Part shown: piece after piece, positions 37,482 through 48,690 of the stretch
Position numbering within the stretch: position 1 is the first letter of the stretch
Layout of the letters: each line of letters begins with the position of its first letter
Assembly: GCF_021018805.1 (NCBI RefSeq)
Contig: NC_086283.1
Location: forward strand, 16,644,162-16,708,161
DNA: 64,000 nucleotides
DNA from: Prinia subflava
Lineage: Eukaryota > Chordata > Aves > Passeriformes > Cisticolidae
Direction of reading: 5' to 3'
Made by a program: the position numbers and the translations under genes
The notes under the pieces: model-generated
The model's database searches: none
Told to the model about the DNA's origin: nothing
Seen by the model: the letters and a program-made list of their open reading frames with translations, nothing else

Positions 37482-40400
37482 GTGAGCTCCTTTCCATATG
37501 TGAGCCTGGTGTTGGATGGGGGTGACAGGCTTTCACTAAGGAATTTAGGATCCTAAAAAATTGAGCTTAAATTTGGAATTGCGTGCAAATAGGAGGCAAG
37601 AAAATCATACTTGTAAAACTCTAGGTGATGTAGCTGGGACTTCCTGGGTAAATCCCTATGATTTCTGGAGTAATTCCCAAGCTTTCCATGGGCCTGTTGG
37701 CAGGACTAGGTCGTCATTTTCACGCCAAGAGCTCCCCATCAATACTAGATGCAATACATGCATTATGACTTAAGTTGTCATCTTCACAAAAATATATTTG
37801 TCTAAGCTTACTGCTCTCAAAAGCTTGTCTAAGTTGATGGTTGTGTAGTACACATTTAATACTTTGTAGAAACATTGATGGTGGCAGTTTAATCTGCTTT
37901 TAGTAAGAATTTGTAGTTGATTTTTAAGATAAGCAGCACTAAAGTGATTATATATTTCTGTAAAAATGAATATGAAATCTAGTGGCATTCCCTTAGGAGT
38001 TTACTGGAATTTGCCTTGGGGAAAAAAGTAAGAATTGATGAGACTTCAAATGCTTGTTTTCTCTTTTTAAGAAGACAGCATGTCTCCCCATCAGTGGAAT
38101 TTCTCTTCACGTTGCTACAAACCATACCCATCATCTTCGTCAGCAAGCATGGCAAATTCTGCTCTAAATTTTTCTGCTGCTGGTGTGGTAGGCCAGTGCC
38201 CACCATCGTCTCTGCGTAGTTGTCCAGCTCAACCTGCAGATTTATGGCCCTTCCCTCCAACTGGGACTCCCAGTGTCACCAGTTCAGTGTATCCTCACAC
38301 CCTCCCTGACCTGTATGCAGCTGATGAGCTGATGTCTGACAGGAAATACAGTTCTCTGCTTGGCCTTCTGCAACAGGAAAGGTGCTTAACATCCATGCAA
38401 GAATGCACCATGAAGCAACACTCAAGTTCTGCTTGTACGACTGGACCTGCGAGGTTACAAAATCTGAGTCAAAGTTCAGCTCCTGGGGGAGGTAAGAAAA
38501 CACTATCACTTTATTCTTTGATGACATCTGATGTAAAGTGACGGAATAATACTGTCTGTTCCTACACTTTTCAAGCTGGATCCAACTCACAGAAATCTTT
38601 TACAGTAGATAACCCTGATATGCACTGTGGTATTTGGGATCAATTAGCCATATAGCATGACTTCATCAAAAAATGTGCTTTGCCTACTTACACAATATTT
38701 CACCTTCTGACTTACATTGGGGAGACATTTTAAGTGACTATAAGCATTATTCACAGTGTTAACACAATCTCTAATACCCATGGGTATTAGGTGTGGTGTG
38801 TACCAGATGCTCCCTCACTGGGGCCAGAAAGTGGTGGCCAGGAAAGGTCCCTGAGCAGCCTCTCTTACTGTACAGGCTGTTAATTATGTTCTGAGTACAG
38901 TATGGGAAACTGCATCCCTTACCAGCATGGCCAGGGTTTTTTCTCCCTCCCAGTCTGGGTAGCTGGAATGATGAGGGTACAGGGGCTGACGGACCAGCCT
39001 TGCCTCGTCTCCTGGCTAAGATCTTCCTGCCGTGAGGCACTGCTGCCCTGCCTGCCAAAGGCTATGTCTGCTCCCTGCAGATTTCCCAGAGCTAATGCAA
39101 TTCACACAGTAATGATTGTTGCCGTTTATTATCCACAATTACTAGGAATCCCAGGTCTAAGTACTACCAGCACACAGCAGAAAGATGCCTAAAGTTCATT
39201 TATGTCCCCACAGTGTCTAGATCTGCTGGATAAAATTGCTCTCTTGTGAGTAATTCTGCCTTTGAGAACCACTCTGGGGTCAGGCTTCCTGGCCAAAGTG
39301 CTGATGCCTGTTGGGGTACATCTCCATTGCTGTTGCTAAGCGTTCCCCAGTCAGGCAGCTTGACCCTGGTCTCCAAGAAAATGGGTTGTGAAATTGTTTT
39401 GGGAGTCTGCTGGAAAAATACAGTGTGTCCTACCTGGTGCTTCTAAACAAAAAAAGATCAGGCATGTTAAGAAGTAATCTTGAGGCTTGGGTTTTGAAAA
39501 ATAAGCAGCTGTGAAATTCCTCCTGGTTACCCAGTTTCGAAACTGCATCAGCAGGAATTTGGCAGCATGTGGGTAAAGACTGTCTTCAGATACACACAGG
39601 AGTTTATCTAGAGTTCCTGTTTTGAGTGTACAACAGTGTTTTGTTATGAGGACCCTGACTGTAGGTGTGTTGCTAACTTATTACTGCTAGAATGTCTAAT
39701 GCCTGTCTGTGTCTGTTCATGGAAAAGGGAGAGTGTCTATACCTTCAGCTGGAATGCTCATTTCTGCTCATGGTATATGAGCAGAGGTTTTGTGTATGCG
39801 TTGCATAGGCACTCAACCTAGACTTTGTGTAGGTAGTGAATGAAAGTTTAATTACTTTAAAGGCGTTGTCTGAACCGGGTTCTCATTTAGGAACAAGGTA
39901 AGGTGCCCTCTTCCCCCAAGGGGGCAATGCAAGCCCATCAAGGCTTGGGAGCCCCAGGATCTGACTCCAGAAAAAGAACAATTTCATTAAATTAGTCTTG
40001 TGTTGATAACAGGGAAGCACTGCTAACAACAGTGGACAGTTTTTCCCAAAAATTCAGAAAAAAATGAGTGAGGAAAAAATTGAAAAGGAAATTAAACAGC
40101 TCAGTATTCCCCAGCAATTACCAATTAAAGCCTTTTCTTTCAGGATGTATACAGGGCCATTCTGAATATTCAGGAGCCTCTAAATACCACACATGTAACA
40201 CCATTCTTGTCATTATTAGAAAGCCCGACAAGGATTGATAAGAAATGGCTGGTCCATATTCACAGGGAGTTTTTGGTAAATCCCTAGGATGTGTGCGTTT
40301 AGTTTGGCTGTAGGAGTCCTTGTTTCCTGGTTCTATCTGTTAAATATACTTCTCCTTGCTCTGTGTCATGTTTAAGAACAGCTGATATTTATATTTATGG

Positions 40401-41272
40401 AAGTGTATGTTGCTGTGCCAGACAGCTCAGAGCTCTTCAGCACCTGTGCTATAGGCTGGGCTGCAAAAGCACAAGGTTTCTTTAGTAACTACTATCTATT
40501 TTTATCTCTGCTGAATCTCTGCTCATCCCCAATACTTTTTTTTTTTTTTTAAAGAGAGGAAAGCAAGCTCTTACCAAGAAAATCCCAGTGTAAGCCATGC
40601 CACTGCAGGTGAGTAAAGAAACCAGCAGGTTTAGAACAAATCAGACAGCAGCCTTGTTTATGCATGTAGTATTAAAGATGCTTCCTTGTTTGCTTTTGTA
40701 TTTCCAAATCTCCTTTTCCCCCCAGATAGAACCACCACTTCCCATAACTACATTAGCAAAGAAGAAGAAAACCACTACATTGTATTAAAATGAGATGCAT
40801 GGGGGTTTTGACCCCATCTACCTTAGTTTTTGTGCTCATACCATCAGGCTGCCATTTCACAATGCCTGTTTTGCAGTCACTGTCCGAGTTTCAGATCCCA
40901 GAAAGATAGAACAGACCTTGCTTTGTAACTCAAGCACACATGTTGCAGCACTGCTGCAGTTTGCACCAACAAACCCACCATACTGCTGGATGAGTTGTTC
41001 TGAGAAATTACTCACAAAGCATTCAGACTTCCATATTTTTATTGGTCTCTTGATACTGGTCATAGCCCAGTGTTTGTTCTTTGATGTGCAATGTTTTGGG
41101 GATACTTTGAATGGTCATTCTGGTTGTCCTAGTAAGACTCAGACCCAAAGCTGCAATTTTGTTTGCACAACATCTTAAGATGTTGCAAGGACTGCGCTGT
41201 TTGACTGTCCTGATGCTGCTGTGTCTTTCAGGTATTCAGATTCATGACAGAAGACGAGATTTGTACTTCTAG
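37271..41272 (+). CDS. VGLL1: Vestigial-like family member 1 (TEAD cofactor)
   Basis: Nuclear transcription cofactor that binds TEAD factors through a Tondu (TDU) domain and competes with YAP/TAZ (family knowledge). Coding exons 37271-37481, 38072-38491 and 41232-41272 join to 223 aa; human is 258. The TDU motif is at residues 27-48, [10 protein letters not shown] followed by VDEHFSRAL, nearly identical to human VGLL1. Exon 2 keeps the DSMSP.QW junction and a second conserved block [11 protein letters not shown] at 166-176; the Ser/Pro-rich rest is poorly conserved. The last coding exon encodes only about 13 residues, so the human C-terminal 35 or so residues are missing. The ATG at 37271 has A at -3 and G at +4. 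The gene follows HTATSF1 on the same strand, as in mammals. Confidence 0.93.
37482..38071 (+). other. VGLL1 intron between coding exons 1 and 2
   Basis: 590 bp, gtgagc donor, T-rich tract and ttaag acceptor. Nothing else is seen in it. Confidence 0.88.
38072..38491 (+). CDS. VGLL1: VGLL1 coding exon 2
   Basis: Completes Glu71 and encodes residues 72-210 plus one base: a Ser/Pro-rich linker and the conserved [11 protein letters not shown] block. Donor gtaaga, phase 1. Confidence 0.93.
38492..41231 (+). other. VGLL1 intron between coding exons 2 and 3
   Basis: 2.7 kb. Contains a perfect 20-bp palindrome at 38771-38790 and a T-run near 40538-40551. A 127-codon open frame at 40795-41178 has no recognisable relative and is taken as chance. 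A skipped exon encoding more of the C-terminus cannot be excluded. Confidence 0.75.
38771..38790. repeat. Perfect 20-bp palindrome
   Basis: The half-site CTAATACCCA is followed directly by its exact reverse complement, with no spacer. Confidence 0.95.
41232..41272 (+). CDS. VGLL1: VGLL1 terminal coding exon (short)
   Basis: Acceptor tttcag at 41226-41231. The phase fits exon 2 exactly and gives Gly then [12 protein letters not shown] and TAG at 41270-41272. The human protein has a comparable H-x-K-K-L-Y stretch at this point, which supports the join, but human continues for about 35 more residues. Confidence 0.7.
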
Positions 41273-42500
41273 CAACTGAATGTTTCTACTTCGTTCTGAA
41301 AGAGAATGTTATTTCTGTGAACTTTTATTATTTGCAACTGTGAATCAAGAAATGAATTGCAGCTACCCTGTGTTTTTTCTCTCAGCTGGAAGAATACATG
41401 TACTATTTGCTGTTTGGGGGATGACAAAATAACCCTTTTCTATGTAGTAAATTATTTCTAATGTTTGTTGTATTAACCTGGCAGTATGTTTGTTGTGGCA
41501 ATATATTGTTTATTTAATGCTTTTCATGTAGATCTCTTGAAAAGACTCCTGCACTTTTTAATCTTTCTGTGTTTATTAATTTATCACCTCCTGATAAGAA
41601 GCACAATTCTTATCAATGCAGCTGATAACCCGTAAGTGCAGGGATGCAGTTAGCATAATCCAACGCTGCAGCTTCTTAGTTTGATTTGATATCTCCATGT
41701 GGTTTAAAATAGTCCTAGGCCACTGGCAAGAGACTTCAACCACAGGCCAGCAAAGCACATTATTGTATTTATGTTTTAAAAGTGCAGCAATTTGTGACCA
41801 TAGTTGCAGTTCCTGGGGATACTCTTCAGAAGTTATATAATATACTTATGCATGAAGGTTCTCTTTTGCCCTCTTACTAGTGTATAATCATCTTCTAGAA
41901 AGCCATACATTCACAGTAGCTCTGAGAGGAAGCCTAGATTCTCATTGGGTGTAATTAAAATACCGTTCAACAAAAGCTGCACGTAGCAGTGTTCTATTTT
42001 CCCAGCCTCTCTGCAGGTGTATAAGATTGTTTTTCTAAATAAGTTCTGTGGGGTTTTTCCAATCTCTATTGTTTGTACATGTATGGTATATTAATATGTG
42101 TACAATATAATAATAATGTACAATACATGCATTGTATATTAATATGATATAATGGAGCATGCTTAGCTTTTCCTGACAGCTCTACTCAGTTGCTGAAGGC
42201 AATTTGACCTCGTGATTTTATAGAACAAATCTTGAGATGGTATAAATGTTTCTGGCTGTTGCACCAGACATCTCTGCTGTCACTGCTCCAGTTATAACAC
42301 CTTGTGTTGTTTTATAAATAATATGAGTTTAGCAACATTAGATGTTTATGATACTAATTTACAAACTGAGATTTTAAAAATAAATCTTTTTTTAATTCTA
42401 CAAATTTGCTCTAGCAGTTACATGTTGTGCATCAGAGATCACAAGGGGAAGTGTTTTAACTAAACTAATAAAAGATACACTAATTTCCTGTCTCCCTATA
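41273..42500 (+). other. VGLL1: VGLL1 3' UTR (probable)
   Basis: AT-rich sequence after the stop. AATAAA hexamers at 42379-42384 and 42467-42472 are the first good signals and suggest a 3' UTR of about 1.1-1.2 kb. An AT-rich segment at 42085-42150 repeats TATATTAATATG and GTACAATA elements. Confidence 0.5.
42379..42384 (+). terminator. VGLL1: Candidate VGLL1 poly(A) signal
   Basis: Canonical AATAAA followed by a T-rich run; a second copy lies at 42467-42472. Assignment is by position. Confidence 0.5.
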
Positions 42501-43524
42501 GATGAGCACTGAAAAGAAAATACCTACTCCTTTTTAGTATTTCTGCAAAATTCTCTTCCTTCTCTTTTAAGCTTAAGAGTACTTCTCCAAGTAGTTTTCT
42601 TGTGTTATCACAAGTCAATTAATTCCCTGATTTTAAAAGGCTACATGGTAATATAATCTGACTTCCTCTATGGCCAAAGCAAAGATTTCCAACCTGTAAT
42701 CTGTACATCTGTCTAACTGACATATGCTATAATTCTAGTGAATTATAATTCTATTGCTTCAAAATATTGAAGGCTTTTTTCTTCCCTCTTCCATCCCTTC
42801 CAAAGGAAAATGCTTATATAATTTCTCTGCAAGGTCTGAGAAGACAGTCTGTTTAAATGCTCTTGATCACAGTGCTTCCTTGAACAATTTGTTTTACAGC
42901 TGGGAATATTCAAGGTGACTTATAAAGCCCTTGGTTCTGGTGAATCAGCCAATTGGGGTTGGACAGTGTAGGAGGAAAAAAACCCTTGTTGTTAAATGCA
43001 TGTCCCTTATTGCAATTTGCCTTTAATGATTTAGTATAATAGAGTTTTGAACATTTCACAGTAGTTCTCTACATCAGGTAGGCTTTTCTTTATACATGTA
43101 TAGATTAAAACAATATAGACACACATTTATGCTGCTGTAGAATATTGTCTGTCTGTAGCAGGGTGTTTCTTGCTCTCAGGCCCAGGCTGTTGCTGTGTTC
43201 CTGTGCTGCACTGCAGGAGCTGCATGCTCCAGGGACTGTCTTCATTCCCATTCAGTGCGTACTCTCCTTGCTGGCAAGGACTTGGCAGCCAGGACGTTGC
43301 ATCCAGCAGCTGCCATCTGGTACTTCCCACAGTTATTTTCGGTCCCTCCTCTGAATGCAGCAATCCTGGCGGTGATGGGGAAAGGGATGCTGCATGATCC
43401 CCTTTCAATAGCTTCTGATTCCCTGAATGCCAATGGACCTCTGCAGGGGCCCTTCTGAAGGATAGACAGGGGCCAGGTGTTACATCCCTGAAGTGCTCAA
43501 AAAGTGTGTGGGTGTGGCTCTTGG

Positions 43525-43617
43525 GGATATGGTTTAATGGTGAACACAGTGATGCTGGGTTAATGGTTGGATTTGATGTTCTGGGAGGTCTTTCCAACCG
43601 TAATGATTTTATGATTT
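43525..43617 (+). repeat. CR1-type LINE 3' tail fragment
   Basis: Clear CR1 end pattern: GGATATGGTTTAATGGTGAA, a TGGTTGGATTTGATG block, GGAGGTCTTTCCAACCG, then TGATTTTATGATT. The copy may begin slightly earlier, near 43500. Confidence 0.8.
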
Positions 43618-46600
43618 TCTATTAATTTACTGACCCTGTGAGAAACCACTACTTGCCTTTAATTTGGTGTCCTCTAGTCCAGGAATAACTTGTTTGCACA
43701 GATGGCTTTTCTCCTGTCTTTTTCTGATGGGAAGATAAGATGCCAGCTACATGCTTTATGAGCTCTGGTCAGAGATTAATGCACCTCTGAGACACGTTAG
43801 TCTCAGAGATTTATGTCAAGCACTGGACATGCCTGCCCTGTGTGGAGTTTGGGCCTTTTTTACTCAGCTGCAGGAACTGGTGTGCATTTTTTCCACCATA
43901 TGTGTCCCAGGACACAGCCGCTTTGCAGGCATCTTGCTCTGACTCCTCACATGAGCTGGCTCTGGTCCAGGTCCTCCTCTGATGGTCAGATAAACCTTGT
44001 GGGTGGCTGGGAGCAGCAAGCTGGCTTAGCTACTCCACCCTGCTTTAGTCACTCATTAGTAGCGTTAAAAATAGTCCCAGACTGCAGTGACAAACACTTT
44101 ACCAAGCATGGCAATCCTGGTACAGGGTAAAAGTGTTGTTGCGCTGCTTTGTTCTGTGTTCTGTTTTCCTGTGGTGTATGGTTTAAAACATTGCATGTTT
44201 TAGGCTCATAGCCCTGTTCCACTTAGCTGCTGACCCACTGAGAGTTTGGTACTCCTCTGAGCTAGCATATGTCATTACACTTGGAGGATTTCAGCAGAAA
44301 AGTGGTACAAACTGGTGGTTTTGGTGCCTTGGTATCCAGGAAGGGTTTCAGTATCACAGGCCGTGTCAGAGGGCTGCGTGTTACTGGTCTGACAATATTG
44401 CTGCACAAGCAGCTGCACCGTGGTCACACCCTACAGATCACAATTTATGCACTGAGGAGGTGCAAAAGTGGCTGAGAGGTGGGCAGGCAGCAGCTGGGCT
44501 CTCTGGGACAGCACAGCGGATGTTTTCAGGTGCTGGAGCCGTAATGGATCTGGCTGAGCAAATGTGAGCCAGCTCAGGTGTGGTATTCTCCAAAACAGGG
44601 TCCAGCAGGAGTGCCCAGGATCCCCTGTGAGCCACCATGAACGTGGCTGTGCCCCAATGCCAGGAATTCACTGCTGATTCATGCTGTGCTCCAGCCAGGT
44701 TTCTAGGCGTGGATTAAGTTGGCTGCAACAAAGCCCTCAAAAAAGTGGCTGCTTCCCTGACCTTCATCCTCACTTCTGTACCCCCATCTTCCTCCATTGC
44801 CCCAGCCTGGGATTTGCAAGTTCTGGATTTGTGGCCGACCATGAACTTTTGTGTTTTCCCTAAATTTCTCCAAAGGACTAATGCTGCAATCAGCACAGGC
44901 TTATAAAAATGTTATCAAGCAGCATTTCATTCTGGAATGCAACAGTATAACAGCTCCTGCTTATGACTTCTCTACCTGAGGTAGGGATAAAATGACAGCT
45001 CTTTCCCACACAAAAACACAAAGTTTCTATGCTCAGAATTATAAAGCAATCAATTAGCTCCCAATACTGTGTTTTCCCAGAGCAAGGTGTCACTTTAGAT
45101 AGATCCCTCTGCCAAACAGAAAAAAACCAAATTGAGTGGATGGAAGGAAACTGAATGTACTGAACATGCAAAGGGCATCTCCAGTGACTGAGCACAGCCT
45201 AACACAATCCTGTACAAGCTGCCTGTTGGACAGTGTCACCCTGAGCCTGGAGAGCAGCGCAGAAGCACCCACGCTCCATGGGCTCCACATGAGGTGTCTA
45301 AACATCATCAAGTCTCAAGCATGTGCTGGATAAATGATATATGAGAGAAGTCGCCATCTGCAACTCCCCAGCCAAGGAACAACGTGTGCGGGCTGGGTGC
45401 TGTGCTCAACCCACTCCCAGGGAAAACACATCAACTAATTAAAAATGATGGGCAATAAGGAAAGCCCTCCAGCTGGACTTTTGGATGCATAAAGTTGTTT
45501 GGTTTTTCTTTTCTAAAGTAGACTAAGTAGATTCTAAGGAAAACTCCCTGGCTTTAGTGAAGCTGTCACATAACCAAGACATTTGAGGCATGTGATACTA
45601 TCACAGTTCCAACCCACATTGTTTGTTGGTGCTGGATTTGTGGCACGTTTTAAGAAAAGATTAGCATGAAAACACTCTTTTTTCCCCACCTTTCCAAGGT
45701 TGCACTAATGACTGCTGACTGTAAGTGTGCAAAGAACAGCCAGGCATTGTTTTGCTTGCAATTGATGAAGAGACTCTGCTAACAAAGCAGCATTATGGAT
45801 TGTGCCACTTGTGGGTGCCCAACAAACAAGTTTGCTGCTCAGCACAAAGATGAGTGATTTACTCTGAGTAAAGGAGCAGGGGCAGGAGTGATTCCACTCT
45901 GCTCCATGCAGGATTTAAGCACCCTCTTGCTGACATCTACATTTGCAAACAGAGCGTGAAAGGATTGCCCAACACCTGCGCTGGGTGACTGAGACTGTTT
46001 TTCTGGGTTCAGATCTGTAGGACCAGTATCATGGTAACACCACTGCTTCCTGCAAAAAAATTATTACAGATTAATACAAAAAAACCTCAACATTATCCAT
46101 TTATTAGATGGATTTAATGTGTAAAATCCACATGTATCATCTCTAAGGTGGTGCATTGAACAGATTTGGTCAGTGGGGCTTCTTCCCTGACAAGCTATGG
46201 ATGAGCTGGTGACAGGACATGAGTCAGGACAGAGCTGGAGGATGAGCTGGGTCTGATGAGGAGGCTTCTGGGTCTGCCCTTCAAAACACACTGCTGTGGA
46301 GCTTTTCTCACAGGAACAGTCGTGGGATGGTGGGACAATGGGGAAGATCAGGAAGTGTCTCATCCCTGCAAGGCATCCTGGGCAGCATCATCCTGGCCCA
46401 AGCACAAGCAAGAACCCCCCTGCCTGCAAAGAAATCTGTTGTCTGCCCACAGGCTGGGTAGAGGTATCCCAAAAAGCAGTCACATTTGTTTGGAATCTGG
46501 TTGGGGTTTTTTTTCTTGCTTCACAGGAAAGCAGCCTGAAAATACTGTTGAGACGTGACAGTTTGGGAAGCAGCTCTGGAATCATCTTGCAGGGTGCTGA

Positions 46601-47764
46601 TGCTGCAGCAGGTTGCCAGGCTGCTCTGATTCCAGACAGTTTTCCCACACTGACAGGCTTCAGGGCACAAAACAACCGTGTAACAGTGACTAATGAGAAC
46701 GGCTGCCTGTCTCTGTGAAGAAGCTTGGGAAGGGAGGGGTTTTGGGAAATAAGAGCCTTCTCTATTACTCCTCCTTGCCTGGGAAAACTGCTTTCTATGG
46801 TTTTGCAAACTGGGGAGCACGGGAGCCAGATATATACCCCTGTGCAAATCCACCCCTTGGTCTCTCATACACACAGCTGCAGCAGGCACAAAAATCTGCT
46901 TTGATGAAGACTGAAAATCCCAGGATTTCCTGGCCCAATTCTGCCTTTTATGCTTATAAAAGCAGACACAGGCTCCCTCAGGTGCAGGGGAGCACCAGGA
47001 GCTGCAGCTGTGGCAGTCCTGCCCATGCCTCTGACTTTATTTATGTCAATACAAGCAGTAATGTTGTGCATCTCTGTAGGCAGGACCAAAGGAAGAAATT
47101 AGTGTCTCTAGTCTCTCTGGCTCAGTTTGTGCAGTTCTGGGATTGTGTTCATCTTTTTTAACAATCTTGAAAGGAGGGAGAGAAATCTGTAATTAAATCA
47201 ATACATATGTAAAAGAGCATCTGCCACAGAACCAGTTTTATTTCTTTGTGTTAAACATGTATTTCTGTTGATGCATTATTTGTGACATATTCTTTGTTTA
47301 TAGGGATATAATTAAATTGGATTTTGGCTTGATTTAAGCAATTAAATGAGTCAAATCATTCTAAGCATTTGCAGGACTTCTTAAGCTGTTACACTGGCTC
47401 TTGATGCATGTTCTTGGGGCTGTCTCAGCTGACAGCTACTTTGATGACTTACAATTATTCAGAAGAAAGTTTGGATAAATTACTCATATAATAACCAGTT
47501 TTGGGGTTTTCACTGATCAAATGTGGTTGGATGTAAAACTAAGAGCCCTCCTTGCTGACCTGCATTCAGATCTGTTTTTTTCTGGACTTCTCTAAAAGCC
47601 TTTTGAAAGTAATGGATTCAATCACTTCAGTCTAGTTCCTTGATGGCTCTAAAATCAAGTAGCTCTATTTCATTCATCTAGCATACAGGAGAAATGCTGA
47701 GAGCTGTAATCTTTATGGAGTGAAAGAAGATACTGTTATTGCCCATTTAGGAAATTAGTCTGGT

Positions 47765-47809
47765 CTTGCATTTTTTCTGAATGCTCAGTGCATTCAGAAA
47801 AAATGCAAG
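47765..47809. repeat. Perfect 19-bp inverted repeat with 7-nt loop
   Basis: The left arm 47765-47783 (CTTGCATTTTTTCTGAATG) pairs exactly with the right arm 47791-47809 across the loop CTCAGTG. Transcripts from either strand would form a stable hairpin. Confidence 0.95.
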
Positions 47810-48658
47810 TGTAACTGAATATCCAGAGGTAAGTGTGATCCATCATTTTTCATTTGTTTTCAGAGCTTGGACCTCTCTAAATCTCTCTTCAAAAAGGTTG
47901 ATGTATTCCTAGCTGATCTCTTTGGAAATATAGTAGTGCTGGTGATTGTGCTGTGATCATTCATTCTGCAGTGACAGTCTAGCGGTTGCTGGGCTTCTGT
48001 GTTGTGCTTGGGTGCTGCTGATGTGTGGGGTGGCAGGGTCAGAGGATGACCATCTCCCCCTAACTTGGGAAGTCCAGCTGTGCCATTATGGCTCAGTCAG
48101 GAAGGCTACTTGATCTCATCCTGTTATACATGTATTTTTTCTGCAACCATGTTGACACATGTGCATAGTCCCCTGTGTCACTGGATCAAACAAATGCTGC
48201 ATCTCTTTTTGCTTTCTGAGGTTTTTATCTCCTGCCTGGTGTTACTTCCACCTCTGGGATGGAAGGAGAGTGAGAACAGTCAAAACAGCAAATCCGAGTG
48301 TCTGGCTGCTTCTGCACATTCCATCACCTGTTAGCTATCACTCTGTGTGCCTGAGGGTATGTGATGTATTTCCACATGTGCCATTGGGTTTGCCTCTGGT
48401 TTGTGAGTGTGCTCATGGTGCTGCTGGGGCTTGTGAGAGATACATGTGCAGCTCCCGGGTGACAGATGCCATGTCATGATACTGGCATGGTAATTCCAAG
48501 AGTCTCCATCAGGACAAGGCTCATCTGCTGTGGAGATGTTCAGAATGAAAAGATGCTCAGTGAACCCAAGGGCTCTGACATTTGTCACACTCTGCTGCTG
48601 CTGCGGTCATTGAACAGTCCATTGGCTGTATAAACAGCAAAAGACCCAAGAATAATTA

Positions 48659-48690
48659 ATTCCTTGCTCTAATGGTTTAGAGCAAGGAAT
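48659..48690. repeat. Perfect 12-bp inverted repeat with 8-nt loop
   Basis: The arm ATTCCTTGCTCT at 48659-48670 pairs exactly with 48679-48690 across AATGGTTT. Confidence 0.93.

Noticed and set aside
40795..41178. 127-codon frame inside a VGLL1 intron
   Set aside because: No similarity to VGLL1 C-termini or any known domain, and the phase and splice sites do not fit exon 2.
43127..43597. 156-codon minus-strand frame
   Set aside because: It overlaps the CR1 tail in antisense and has no recognisable domain.
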